Of a stretch of DNA of 44,275 nt, positions 1-8,548 are shown in pieces. A model generated the notes under the pieces. The model searched no databases, had not been told where the DNA came from, and was given only the letters and a program-made list of their open reading frames with translations. Both the position numbers and the translations under genes were made by a program. The stretch's first letter is position 1. Every line of letters starts with the position of its first letter. The stretch is from contig JABGOU010000034.1 in NCBI GenBank assembly GCA_018645325.1, positions 1-44,275 on the forward strand. The letters are read 5' to 3'. Source of the DNA: Desulfobacula sp. (GTDB taxonomy: Bacteria > Desulfobacterota > Desulfobacteria > Desulfobacterales > Desulfobacteraceae).

Positions 1-2
1 AT

Positions 3-251
3 GGTAGAGTCAGTTAATACTGAGATAACATCAATAATGGAAAAATACCATTCCTCCCTGTCCTCATCCCAATGCCTGCGAACCTGGCTCTGGTTAAAAA
101 GAATGATAGAGGTTGTTTTTTTGTTCATGATATAGAAGATTGCCCTTCTTATGTCGGAGCCTCCCGTATAATTGCAATCTCTAAAAAGACTGGGGAAATA
201 GTTTCTGATTGTATTGCACCGGGGAAAAAATATTCACTTTTTTATTCTTAG
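3..251 (+). pseudogene. C-terminal fragment of an unrecognised protein
   Basis: An open frame runs into a TAG at 249-251. The last 59 codons (from ATG at 72) read MPANLALVKKNDRGCFF and end GKKYSLFYS. The same frame is open a little further upstream (GKIPFLPVLIPM), which suggests that the ATG at 72 is internal and that the fragment is the tail of a longer protein. There is no convincing ribosome binding site before 72. I do not recognise the family. It could equally be a short real gene cut by the window edge or by a frameshift. Confidence 0.3.
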
Positions 252-530
252 CTGCTCTCCTTTGGATGTGATTTTTACAAGTTAATTTTTATAGAACTTA
301 ATTGCTATTTAGGATTTTTGGGAATTAGTTTCTGGGGGTCTAAACAAAATTTGCTTTATCTCCAATTATGGGGGGGGTTGTTTTTTTGATTTTGATTTTT
401 CCCGTATAATTGAATTATTTATAAAAAAGTTATTTGTTTTGTGCCACAATATATTACTGTAATTTTTATCAATATTGACATAAATTTACATCTATTTTTT
501 AAATGTAATAACAGGCGAAGAGGGAGGATT
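252..530. other. Intergenic, no gene seen
   Basis: AT-rich spacer with a run of eight G (about 370-377) and a TATAAT-like hexamer at 405-410 that could be the -10 of the downstream oxidoreductase gene. No well spaced -35 was found. Confidence 0.4.
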
Positions 531-1733
531 ATGTCCGTTTTATTTGAAAAAACTATGATTAAAGGGATGGAATTAAATAACAGACTGGTGCGCTCCGCAA
601 CGCATGAAGCGATGGCCGACGATAATGGTTTTCCGACCGATCGCCTTTTTAAATTGTATGAGCGTCTCGCAAAAGGTGGTATTGGGTTAATTATTACTGG
701 ATATACGTATGTGAGTCGTGATGGGAAATTTAAATCAATGCTTGGCATAGACACTGACGAACACATTTTAAAATACCAAAAATTAGTGAACCATGTCCAT
801 CAGAACGGTACTAAAATTGCCATTCAATTAAATCATTGCGGTAGACAAACAACAAAAGAAATGACAGGTAGTCAACCCATAGCCCCCTCAGCCGTGAAAG
901 ATAAATCTTTATTCGTTTTGCCACGAGAAATGACAGAAGCCGATATTGAGAGAATAATTGAAGCATTTGTTCAAGCAGCTCGAAGGGCAAAAGAAAGCGG
1001 TTTCGATGCAATACAGCTCCATGGAGCTCATGGATATTTAATTAATCAATTCCTTTGTCCTCACACAAACCGAAGACAAGACAAATGGGGTGGTTCAATA
1101 AAGAATCGGATGCGCTTTGTCACCGAGATATACGAACGGGTGCGCAAAAGCGTAGGAGAAGATTATCCCATTCTCATTAAAATAAGTGCTTATGATTATA
1201 TGAAAAAAGGCTTAAAACCCGAAGAAAGTATTGTAATGGCAAAAGAAATGGCTGAAATGGGATTTGATGGCATTGAGGTAAGCTGTGGAATTGGGGAAGA
1301 TGGAGGGTCAACTTTAAGGGGAGAAATCCCTTTTGATGTGATTCTGGATGAATGGGATATGTATAAAAACAAAAACTTTTTATTTCGTTTTATTATGAAA
1401 AAGTATGGGAATAAGTTAATGAAACCAATACCATTCGATCAAGGATACAATAGAGAAAGTGCTAAGAATATAAAAAATCAAGTTAGCGTACCAATCTTTG
1501 CCGTTGGAGGAATGATTGATCCAAAATTTATGGAAGAAACAATCCAAAGTGGAGAGGCAGATTATATCTCCCTTTGTAGAGCGCTTATAGCAGATCCAAA
1601 TTTTCCTAAAAAAATCAGAGAGGGAAGTCGTGAGTCTTCAAAATGTATCCATTGTAACTTATGTCTTTTTTATTTGACTACCAAATCTGTACGATGTTAC
1701 CAAGGGAAAAGAGTAAAAACTTCTCAATTTTAA
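531..1733 (+). CDS. Old yellow enzyme family NADH:flavin oxidoreductase
   Basis: A 400-residue FMN-binding TIM-barrel oxidoreductase of the old yellow enzyme family, which reduces activated C=C bonds with NAD(P)H. The start at 531 is chosen because GAGGGAGGATT precedes it; the frame is open further upstream to 441 without a binding site. Family hallmarks are visible: NRLVRSATHEAMAD near the N-terminus, IQLNHCGR, then HGAHGYLINQFLCPHTNRR with DKWGGS at about residues 162-190, and a GGM phosphate-binding turn near 325. At about 372-389 there is a cysteine cluster (C-x2-C-x2-C-x10-C) like the 4Fe-4S loop of 2,4-dienoyl-CoA reductase-type members. The protein ends soon after, so the usual second FAD/NAD(P) domain of those enzymes is absent. 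Substrate unknown. Confidence 0.9.
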   Translation: MSVLFEKTMIKGMELNNRLVRSATHEAMADDNGFPTDRLFKLYERLAKGGIGLIITGYTYVSRDGKFKSMLGIDTDEHILKYQKLVNHVHQNGTKIAIQLNHCGRQTTKEMTGSQPIAPSAVKDKSLFVLPREMTEADIERIIEAFVQAARRAKESGFDAIQLHGAHGYLINQFLCPHTNRRQDKWGGSIKNRMRFVTEIYERVRKSVGEDYPILIKISAYDYMKKGLKPEESIVMAKEMAEMGFDGIEVSCGIGEDGGSTLRGEIPFDVILDEWDMYKNKNFLFRFIMKKYGNKLMKPIPFDQGYNRESAKNIKNQVSVPIFAVGGMIDPKFMEETIQSGEADYISLCRALIADPNFPKKIREGSRESSKCIHCNLCLFYLTTKSVRCYQGKRVKTSQF

Positions 1734-2093
1734 AAAATCAGTTAATAATGTCAGATTTTGTAATGCCTCCAACAAATCTGTATCATTTGAACAAATTTTG
1801 GGAAGCGTCACTTGTGGTATGACTGAGTGTTCTCTCAATTTAGAATTTTTAATTCAATTATATAACCCTTCACCTATGTCACAAGCCATTCTTCCACATT
1901 ATTTTTTATAATATAAAAAGAACTTATCCAATCGACTTCACCCGATCATTTTTATATAAAAATCAGTATAAGACATTCTTTCAAATTAAATTTTTTAAAT
2001 ATATAAAAACACGGCCACCGTCCATATCTGTTCCCCCAGAGCGGATACTTCAAGGGCAATACTTTGTTAAAATAATTCTACGCACGGTCCGGA
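1734..2093. other. Intergenic, no gene seen
   Basis: About 360 bp of AT-rich sequence. I see no coding frame, clear terminator or promoter. Confidence 0.4.
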
Positions 2094-2342
2094 GTGTTTA
2101 AAGGTGAAAAAAACAACCTTGTTCTTTTCTACCAGGCTTACCATAAAAAAGAGAAACAACTTGGCTATAAAATTTGTCGTATAAAAAATCAATGCTCCTT
2201 ATCCATAGGGTTCAGTACCAGAAAAGGTTGGACTTTATTTTGCCCGCAGGAACAGGTACGTAATGGCCTTAATTTTGAAATCATAGCCAAGGATTGTATC
2301 GTCTGGCAAAAAAAATATAAAATTAATTTTATTATTTCATAA
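2094..2342 (+). CDS. Hypothetical protein, 82 aa
   Basis: An 82-codon frame starting at GTG 2094, with only a weak GGA just before it. The product is basic (FKGEKNNLVLF, KEKQLGYKICRIKNQ) with no motif I recognise. It sits between the oxidoreductase and the PilZ gene, on the same strand. It may be a small real gene, but its weak start signal and AT-rich surroundings leave it doubtful. Confidence 0.3.
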   Translation: MFKGEKNNLVLFYQAYHKKEKQLGYKICRIKNQCSLSIGFSTRKGWTLFCPQEQVRNGLNFEIIAKDCIVWQKKYKINFIIS

Positions 2343-2635
2343 TTATTTTAAGCCATGCCCTCCATTCTGAATAGCCTTGGGCAAGACTCTTTCATCAATA
2401 ATTCTATGTAATGTGGCAAGTCTTTTTTTTATAAAAATACGTAGTTTTGCGTATTGACGAATCAATTTTGATTTACTAAAGGGTCTTAAACTATTTACTA
2501 TCCGGGACAGATCTGAATCTATTGAGCATAAGTTCCTCTGCGAGCCGAGGATTATCATTTTCATATTCCGCAGCAATTGGACAAAAGGGGGCGTTATTCA
2601 AAAATATCTTAAAATAGTAATAAAAGGGGACGACA

Positions 2636-3034
2636 ATGACGGATAAGAAAAAAGCCTTTGAAAGGAGAAAAAATAAGCGGTATAAGGCGGCCAATGGCTC
2701 GTATGCAGCAGTTGATCCGCCGTCGAATGAAATTGGGCAGATTACCAACATAAGCATGGGCGGGCTTGCATTTGAATATACGGATTCAGACAGTTTTGAG
2801 TCTGAAATGGAATATCTCCAGGAAAAAACAATCTCTTTGAGCAGTAATGGATGCTATGTGTCCAAAATTCCTTTTAAAACCGTATCTGAAAATGAAGTGG
2901 CAACCGTCCCCTCATTTTCTGAGGGTTCCATGAAAATTAAAATAAAACAGATCCGGTTTGTGGGCCTGGATTTTAATAACGTGGTTGACCTGGATCATTA
3001 TCTTAGAAACAATGCCACAGAGTCCGAGGAATGA
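2636..3034 (+). CDS. PilZ-domain protein (copy 1)
   Basis: A 132-residue single-domain PilZ protein, expected to bind cyclic di-GMP in the cytoplasm. The two binding signatures are present: an arginine-rich N-terminal stretch ERRKNKRYK (RxxxR, about residues 9-17) and NISMGGLAF (NxSxxG, about 41-49). The rest matches the PilZ beta-barrel (KTISLSS, IPFKTVSENEVATVPSF, KIKIKQIRFVGLDF). AAAAGGGGACGACA precedes the ATG. It is a clear paralogue of the PilZ gene at 22542-22988, sharing ERRKNKRYKA, SMGGLAF and FKTVSE. The stop codon overlaps an ATG (ATGA) of a methyltransferase gene that is cut short here, the same arrangement as the intact pair at 22.5-24.4 kb. Confidence 0.85.
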   Translation: MTDKKKAFERRKNKRYKAANGSYAAVDPPSNEIGQITNISMGGLAFEYTDSDSFESEMEYLQEKTISLSSNGCYVSKIPFKTVSENEVATVPSFSEGSMKIKIKQIRFVGLDFNNVVDLDHYLRNNATESEE

Positions 3035-3147
3035 AACCCATAAAAATCAAAGACCAGGCCTGGAACCCGGTCATTTATGCTGGGCTGTTCAACTGTTGCT
3101 ACACGGCTCTTTTTTGCGATGGGTCTTGGATATTACCGATATTGTAA
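3031..3147 (+). pseudogene. Stub of a ParB/DNA-methyltransferase gene
   Basis: The ATG overlaps the PilZ stop. The frame reads MKPIKIKDQAWNPVIYAG and then loses similarity, stopping at 3145-3147 after 38 codons. The first ~17 residues match the N-terminus of the methyltransferase at 22985 (MIKIKDLTWDPAIYPRA). The remainder of that ~487-residue gene is missing, so this is a 5' remnant of the second gene of a duplicated PilZ-methyltransferase pair. Confidence 0.7.
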
Positions 3148-3250
3148 GCAAAGATGCATAATTATGGGAAGTACAAGCCTGCTCTGGTAATAGTTTCTGT
3201 CTATACCATTTAAATGAATTTTAATCCGGTAAATACATTGTGGGAAAGAA

Positions 3251-3535
3251 ATGAACAAATTAAAATTGATCGAAGTAGTTAAAAACAGATGCTCTCTGAC
3301 CCAAAAGGAATCAATTGACCTCGTCAATATATTTTTTTCAGAAATTGCAACAACTCTTGCAAAGGGAGATAGAGTCGAAATTAGAGGGTTGTGGGCATTT
3401 AACCTAAAAAAATATCAATCCTATACCGGCAGAAATCCAAAAACTGGAAAGTTTGTCAAGGTTTCTTCTAAAAAACTTCCATTTTTTAAATGCGGCAAAA
3501 ACTTAAAAGAAAGGACTGATTATCCCACCAGTTAA
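3251..3535 (+). CDS. HU/IHF-family DNA-binding protein
   Basis: A 94-residue histone-like protein of the HU/IHF superfamily, which binds and bends DNA as a dimer. Family features: N-terminal helices (MNKLKLIEVVKNR...LTQKESIDLVNIFF), then the conserved GDRVEIRGLWAF strand and the arm region around GRNPKTGKFVKVSSKK. The GRNPKTG motif is diagnostic. GGGAAAGAA lies just before the ATG. It follows the PilZ/methyltransferase remnant on the same strand with a 100-bp gap and is probably transcribed alone. Whether it is HU-like or an IHF subunit cannot be decided here. Confidence 0.9.
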   Translation: MNKLKLIEVVKNRCSLTQKESIDLVNIFFSEIATTLAKGDRVEIRGLWAFNLKKYQSYTGRNPKTGKFVKVSSKKLPFFKCGKNLKERTDYPTS

Positions 3536-3702
3536 TTTCTATCCTCATTGTTATTTTCTACTTTATATAGAAGAATAAGAAGAGCTTGTTATAGATGGTC
3601 TCCAATTATGTTGCGTCTTTTTTTTGTAGCGTGATTTTCTTCTAAAGATTTTTTAAAGGATGTATTTTCTTTGAATTTAATTGTTTCTGTAAAAGGTTTA
3701 AA

Positions 3703-3935
3703 CCCCCGCCTTTAAGGCGGGTAGCATTTTGATAGCAGTTGGATTATAATCTCTGTTATGAAATACCGTCAAGGAAGCCATACAAGGTTTAATATAGAGT
3801 ATCATTTTGTTTGGGTGACGTGGCCTACAGGTTTTGCCATTTCATAAGTGGGCACTCTCCCGTGCATTCGCCATGAAATTGCGTATGCCTTAAAACGTGT
3901 GGGGTCACATTCTCCAGTCCTGCTTGAATACACAC
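3703..3935 (+). mobile_element. IS200/IS605-like relic
   Basis: A perfect 7-bp hairpin (CCCGCCT-TTA-AGGCGGG, 3705-3721) is followed at 3758 by a frame reading MKYRQGSHTRFNIEYHFVWV, the typical N-terminus of IS200/IS605 Y1 transposases (TnpA). The frame is lost after 3820; the HUH motif and catalytic tyrosine are missing. The hairpin upstream of tnpA fits the ends of this single-strand transposon family. Only a decayed copy remains, between the HU gene and the kinase operon. Confidence 0.65.
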
Positions 3936-3945
3936 AGTGAAATAA

Positions 3946-5892
3946 TTAAACATTTACAGGTACGATTAATATAACTTTAGTCCCCTTGCCTGATGATGAA
4001 TTTATTATTAGTTCGCCGCCCATATTCTTAATCCGTTCAGAAAGACTATATAATCCAAAACCGCAATAATTCTTTTTTTGATGAGTATTTAATTCAAATC
4101 CTGTACCTTTATCTTCAACTCTTATTTGGATATTATTATTAATTTTAGATAATTCAATCTCAGCAACTAATGAACCTGAATGCTTTAAAATGTTATTAAG
4201 CAATTCATTAATGGCTCTATAAATTGTGAATTTCGTTGTCTCAATCAGGTTGATAGGTTCAGTCAAATTGTTGATATAATTAATACTTAATTGTTTTTTT
4301 TCTTTAACGGTTTCGATCAGGTAGTCCAGAACCATATCAATGCTGAAATCTTCCAATATTTGTGGGTGAAGTTGATGGATAAGAATACGTACCTCTTTAA
4401 TCGCATTTTCTATATTTTTTTGAACATTTGATAGTGTTTCAATTCCATATCCGGAATCTACTTCCTTTATAGTTTTAATTTTCGAAATAGCCATTGCAAG
4501 ACTCTGAGCCACACTATCATGAAGCTCAGAAGCCACATTTTTCCGTTCTCTATCTTCTGAAAGAATAAGATGGTCGTTTAATCGTTTTAATTCATTTGTT
4601 CTTTTTTTAACTTCTTCTTCCGCCTGCTTGCGGTCAATGGCGATGGCCATCTGATCAGAGATCCCCGAAAGAACTTGCAGATCTTGTTCATTGTAAAGAT
4701 TGGAATCCAAGTAGCTCTGGACAGCTACTACCCCGATAATCTCATCTTTGACAATTAAAGGAGCTCCCATCCAAATAAGTGGTACAGGGCCCCAAACACC
4801 TTTTTGTGCGGATATTTTTTCAAGATCATTTTTTTTCAATAAAATAGGTCTGCGTTGAGAAACAACTAAACCGGTTAAAGAATTCTTTGTGTCAAAATCT
4901 GTGATTGGGAAAAAATCATCATCCTTTGTATCCACATGATATGGAAAATAAAGGGTGCTTTTTTTGATATCCACCATGGCAATAAAAAAATTGGTGACAT
5001 CAATAATACTGCTTAACGCACTATGGGTAATTTCAAAAAGGTCTTTCAAATTTCGGGTGATATTCACCGCATTTGAAATAGTAAACAAAACTTTTTTAAT
5101 CTCTTCAGCCTTTTTGTGCTCAGTAACATCCTGGGCTAATGAGAATACTGCGATTGTTTTCCCCGTTTTATCAATGATTGGGGTGTTGAACCATTCGCAA
5201 AATATATTATCCCCATTCTTGGTAATGTTTTCGTTTGTGCTTCGTTTCCCCCCTTTTTGTTCTAAAAGACCTGCCCAAATCATATCGATCTGGTTTTGAT
5301 ACTTTTCTGGAACAATTATTGAAGAATGTTTTCCCAATATTTCATTTTCAGCATATCCAAATATTTTTTCTGCAGCAGGATTCCAGGATCGTACGTTGAA
5401 TTCTAAATCCCATTCTATTACAGCAAGTGGTGTTTGTAAAAAATGCAAATCAAGTTTTTGTTTTGATAATAATAAATTTTTCTCGGTCTGTTTGCGCTCG
5501 GTAATATCCGTTACCACAACATGCACCAGTGCCTCTCCTGTCTCAGGATGTTCAACCTGGTACGCATCATGGATAACCCACCGGTCCTCTCCTTTCAACG
5601 TTTTAAAATGGTAGTCATCGCCATAGAAGTGACCGGTTTTCTTTATGCGACTTCTTACAGTGCCGGTGCTGCTGGTATAACCAATCAGGTCCCCGATTTT
5701 CCTCCCAACAGCCATTTCTGAGTCTGGGTAAGTGGCTGAAAGATCTAATATTTTTATGATTACTTTATCGATATATGTGATCGTTCCGTCAAATTTGTAC
5801 TCATACACTCCAAGCCCATGCTGCTCCATACTCATTTTTTGCATTTGTCCAAGTTCGGATTCGGTCAATGACCTTGGTAATCGCTTTTTCAC
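3946..5892 (-). CDS. PAS-PAS-GAF sensor histidine kinase (NarL-partner type)
   Basis: A 648-residue cytoplasmic histidine kinase with no transmembrane segment. Order: PAS with PAC at ~15-130, second PAS/PAC at ~148-262 (AVIEWDLEFNVRSWNPAAEKIFGY), GAF at ~275-425, then a HisKA_3-type phosphoacceptor helix with ERKNVASELHDSVAQSLA (the His in ELHD), and a HATPase domain with N box NELLNNILKHS, G1 box VEDKGTGF and G2 GFGLYSLSERI. This kinase class phosphorylates NarL/FixJ regulators. The start is GTG 5892, overlapping by one base the TAG of the upstream sugar kinase gene, with GGGGAGAG as binding site, so the two genes are translationally coupled. The only NarL-type regulator in the window is the one broken by an IS at 19.2-21.6 kb; a partnership is conjecture. 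Confidence 0.9.
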   Translation of the reverse strand: MKKRLPRSLTESELGQMQKMSMEQHGLGVYEYKFDGTITYIDKVIIKILDLSATYPDSEMAVGRKIGDLIGYTSSTGTVRSRIKKTGHFYGDDYHFKTLKGEDRWVIHDAYQVEHPETGEALVHVVVTDITERKQTEKNLLLSKQKLDLHFLQTPLAVIEWDLEFNVRSWNPAAEKIFGYAENEILGKHSSIIVPEKYQNQIDMIWAGLLEQKGGKRSTNENITKNGDNIFCEWFNTPIIDKTGKTIAVFSLAQDVTEHKKAEEIKKVLFTISNAVNITRNLKDLFEITHSALSSIIDVTNFFIAMVDIKKSTLYFPYHVDTKDDDFFPITDFDTKNSLTGLVVSQRRPILLKKNDLEKISAQKGVWGPVPLIWMGAPLIVKDEIIGVVAVQSYLDSNLYNEQDLQVLSGISDQMAIAIDRKQAEEEVKKRTNELKRLNDHLILSEDRERKNVASELHDSVAQSLAMAISKIKTIKEVDSGYGIETLSNVQKNIENAIKEVRILIHQLHPQILEDFSIDMVLDYLIETVKEKKQLSINYINNLTEPINLIETTKFTIYRAINELLNNILKHSGSLVAEIELSKINNNIQIRVEDKGTGFELNTHQKKNYCGFGLYSLSERIKNMGGELIINSSSGKGTKVILIVPVNV

Positions 5893-7376
5893 TATTCTCT
5901 CCCCTCAAACGGTGGAACATCTCTAATTAACCTCACACACTTCAAGTAACGCCTGTACACTGATTCAAATGCCAAAGTGCTGTTTGGCACTATCCTTGCC
6001 TCTATCTGAGCAGCCATTTTTACCATCGCCTTTGTGATATTAGAATAAACACCAAGCCCGGTCCACAAAAGAGCTGCAAGCCCCAGAATGGTCGTTTCCC
6101 CGGTATTAAGTATTAGCAGCTCTTGACCGGTTATATCAGCCAGAGTTTGAATTGTTTGATGCTGCCTGGATCTGCCTCCTACAATCTTTATAATGTTTCC
6201 TGTTCTGCAGGGAGCGACTGAGTCAAGAATACGGCGCATTTCCAAAGCAACTCCTTCCAGCACTGCATTAGCAATCTCGGCCCTGCAGTGGTTCATAGAC
6301 AAACCAACAAATGCCCCTCGTGCCGAAGCGTCAAAATCAGGCGAGCCGATTCCGGCAAGAAAGGGCAAAAACAAAAGACCACTACTTCCTGCTGAAGCTG
6401 ATTTTCCAATTTCTGACAGGCTATCCCTGTCTTTGAGACCCAATATATCGGCGGCCCAGTCACCTGAAGTTCCAAAAGAGTTATGTATTGATTCCATTAC
6501 CCACAACCCACCCAGGGCGTGGGCTGTACAAAAAACACCTTGTGTTGAGCCGGTTACCGGTTTGGATACCGGACAGTTTAGAATTCCTGCCGCACCCAGA
6601 CATAGAATGTCATCTCCCGGACTGATTCCTCCACCGCCGAGAGTGGCGCATTGCTGATCCCCCGCCCCAACGAAAAGAGGTGTCCCGGCAGGCAGACAAC
6701 TCTTTTTTGAAGCATCGGAACTTATCATGCCGATAGAGGTTCCGGCTGAGGCAATAACCGGCAATTGATCTTCATGCAGTTCCAAAGCTTCAAGGATTTC
6801 TCCTGACCAGCATCCTTTCTGAATATCGTATAATCCTGTTACAGATGCATTTGAATGATCAGTATAGAGCCCAGGGGCTCCGAATTTTAGAAGCAGGTAG
6901 TCATGCAATAACGCAAAATAATAAGAATCACGATTCCAGTTATAGCAGCCACTTTTCCAGCCTGCTATCTTGCTTATAGTCCAGAGAGTTCCTTCAGGCA
7001 ACCCAGTACATGTGATAAACTGATCATCATTGAGCGAGGCATAAAAAGACCTGGATGCACGCTCGCATGTTACATCCTGCCAGGTAACTCCTGAACCACT
7101 GGGAGCCATATTGCCATCCAAGGGCACAATTGTGGCACGCTGTCCTGTAATGGACAAACCTTTGATACATTCTTCAGGGAATGGAGAAGACTTAATGGCT
7201 TTTTCAATGGCGCAGCACACTGCATCGAAAACAGCTTCCGGGTTAAACTGACAACGGTTGTCTGAATGATAGGGCATCATCTCAGAGGCTATGGAAACCT
7301 GTTGCCCGTCTTTTTGTACCAGCGCAACTTTTATACTGGTGGTTCCAGCATCAATACAACAGATCAGATTATTTAT
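5892..7376 (-). CDS. FGGY-family carbohydrate kinase with apparent AUA start
   Basis: An ATP-dependent sugar kinase of the FGGY family (glycerol, xylulo-, ribulokinase relatives); substrate not predictable. The N-terminal phosphate motif CCIDAGTTSIKVALV lies upstream of the first ATG (7280), so the gene must begin further up. In that frame the only candidate near the ribosome binding site AAGGAGG (5-nt spacer) is ATA at 7374-7376, or CTG at 7365-7367; no ATG, GTG or TTG exists before an upstream stop. With the AUA start the protein has 494 residues, normal for the family. Other motifs: SITGQRATIVPLD, WQDVTCERA, GAGDQQCATLGGG, and IKIVGGRSRQHQTIQTLADITGQEL near the C-terminus. The stop overlaps the kinase start. 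It may be active with a rare start or newly silenced by a start mutation. Confidence 0.8.
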   Translation of the reverse strand: MNNLICCIDAGTTSIKVALVQKDGQQVSIASEMMPYHSDNRCQFNPEAVFDAVCCAIEKAIKSSPFPEECIKGLSITGQRATIVPLDGNMAPSGSGVTWQDVTCERASRSFYASLNDDQFITCTGLPEGTLWTISKIAGWKSGCYNWNRDSYYFALLHDYLLLKFGAPGLYTDHSNASVTGLYDIQKGCWSGEILEALELHEDQLPVIASAGTSIGMISSDASKKSCLPAGTPLFVGAGDQQCATLGGGGISPGDDILCLGAAGILNCPVSKPVTGSTQGVFCTAHALGGLWVMESIHNSFGTSGDWAADILGLKDRDSLSEIGKSASAGSSGLLFLPFLAGIGSPDFDASARGAFVGLSMNHCRAEIANAVLEGVALEMRRILDSVAPCRTGNIIKIVGGRSRQHQTIQTLADITGQELLILNTGETTILGLAALLWTGLGVYSNITKAMVKMAAQIEARIVPNSTLAFESVYRRYLKCVRLIRDVPPFEGRE

Positions 7377-7672
7377 AGAAACCTCCTTGTCAGTATTTCA
7401 GCCTTTGGCTTCACCACACAAATCTTTTGGTGGTTAATTCCTCATCAAGCTATACTTTAATTCTTTTCACTTTCGCCTCGTATGACTGATATGAGCATAT
7501 TTTCAATTTCTTACAGCTCATTAGTAAATTTGACCGAATCAGTCAATAGGTATAAACCCCTATCTGGATATCTCGGCAATGTAACCTGCATATTCTTCCA
7601 CTAAACCAGCTGCAAATGCTATTAGTTTTCTTTATTTATCATTCATATACAATATTAATCACAGGAGAGTTT
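7377..7672. other. Intergenic, divergent promoter region
   Basis: About 300 bp between the sugar kinase gene (minus) and the antitoxin relic (plus). No further gene is seen. ACAGGAGAG before 7673 is a binding site for the relic. Confidence 0.4.
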
Positions 7673-7823
7673 ATGAACACTATAAAAACAGTCGGAAAGC
7701 AGCGGGCAGATCTCCCTCGGCAAAAAATTCGCAGGCCAAACCGTAATGATGGATGAAATCGACACAAGGGTTTGGATTGTAAAGCCGGGTCGCTTCATTC
7801 CCGATAATGAAAGGCGGATTTAA
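7673..7823 (+). pseudogene. Frameshifted antitoxin relic
   Basis: ATG 7673 follows AGGAGAG and opens MNTIKTV. After a frameshift near 7705 the reading continues as LGKKFAGQTVMMDEIDTRVW and PGRFIPDNERRI, ending at TAA 7821-7823. This layout (a short N-terminus, then QTVMMDEI...W..KPG.FIPDNE) resembles small antitoxins found next to PIN toxins. A GGGGTCAGGCT repeat tip follows at once. No toxin gene remains beside it. Confidence 0.5.
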
Positions 7824-7939
7824 TAAACCGGGGTCAGGCTGACTTCCTTCCCTAAGATCCACCCCTCCTTAGTACCGAAGATGACTATCAAATTAAAATA
7901 AATGGAGAATCGATTTTTCATAAAATACCCTGATCAGAC

Positions 7940-8260
7940 CTTGGAAGTTGCTCATTTGCGGCTGCTCTTTTTTCAAGTTCTTTAGGGAAAGAATCAACCT
8001 GCTCCTGCAAATGTTCCATTTTTTGTTCTCGTTCTGCTACACGTTTTTCTCGGATTGCTAACAGGTCATTTCCCTGAGTGTCAAATCTTTTTTACCAGGT
8101 TCATCCTCATATAATAACACAACCTTAATCTTTGAATTCTTCATAACATTCAGTTCTTGTAAAATTTCTTTTGAAGGAGGCCTACTTCTATTTGGGTTGT
8201 TTTTAAATAGTTGAGCAGTTGGACGTCCTAATTTATTTCCATATCATTCATGTTTATTTG
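7940..8260 (-). pseudogene. Chimeric antitoxin/coiled-coil fragment
   Basis: On the minus strand, a frame with LGRPTAQLFKNNPNRSRPPS joins in frame to KEILQELNVMKNSKIKVVLL...KKDLT. The latter is encoded by a 90-bp segment (8078-8167) identical to 36175-36264 in the intact antitoxin gene at 36114. It then runs into LREMTC and stops. Downstream, in another frame, is a charged coiled-coil tail (REKRVAEREQKMEHLQEQVD...ELEKRAAANEQL). These are pieces of at least two genes joined by rearrangement. Confidence 0.55.
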
Positions 8261-8304
8261 TAAAATTCGAAATAGCAAACCCCTGACCCTCCACACCCAG
8301 AAAG

Positions 8305-8408
8305 CTTAAACATCCCTTTTTACCATCAAAAAGCTCACGCTAAGAACTTTTTGCCCTATATTTTGTGCAATATTATTTGTAAAAATAAATACTTGGCAGG
8401 GTCAGACC
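8305..8408 (+). repeat. R1 repeat, form B
   Basis: Copy of the dispersed ~105-bp spacer repeat. It starts GCTTAAAC, has CAAAAAGCTCACGCTAAGAA, then TTATTTGTAAAAA, and ends GGCAGGGTCAGACC. Confidence 0.85.
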
Positions 8409-8429
8409 GGCATCCACCGGACATTAATC

Positions 8430-8546
8430 GAATAGTTCGGAATGGGTTTCCAATCTGGCAGGTCTGAGTTCAAAATCAGCAATCGTATAGATTAAAAACC
8501 AGTCCTGATCAATATGACATTCTCTAAAATCCTGCTCCGGCACTAC
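8430..8546 (-). pseudogene. YafQ/RelE-type toxin C-terminal remnant
   Basis: The minus strand reads EQDFRECHIDQDWFLIYTIA followed by RPARLETHSELFD and a stop. This matches the C-terminal half of YafQ-family mRNA interferases (RECHI..DWLLIY......RTGSHSDLF). The N-terminal half is missing: the frame meets the ATPase fragment at 8549, so the two relics were joined by a rearrangement. Confidence 0.6.
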
Positions 8547-8548
8547 GT

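Noticed and set aside
2343-2757. 77- and 88-aa minus-strand ORFs upstream of PilZ copy 1
   Set aside because: They overlap the PilZ gene or low-complexity AT-rich DNA and show no recognisable motif or start signal.
6193-6657. 154-aa plus-strand ORF over the sugar kinase
   Set aside because: Antisense shadow of the conserved FGGY kinase coding region; no binding site or recognisable domain.
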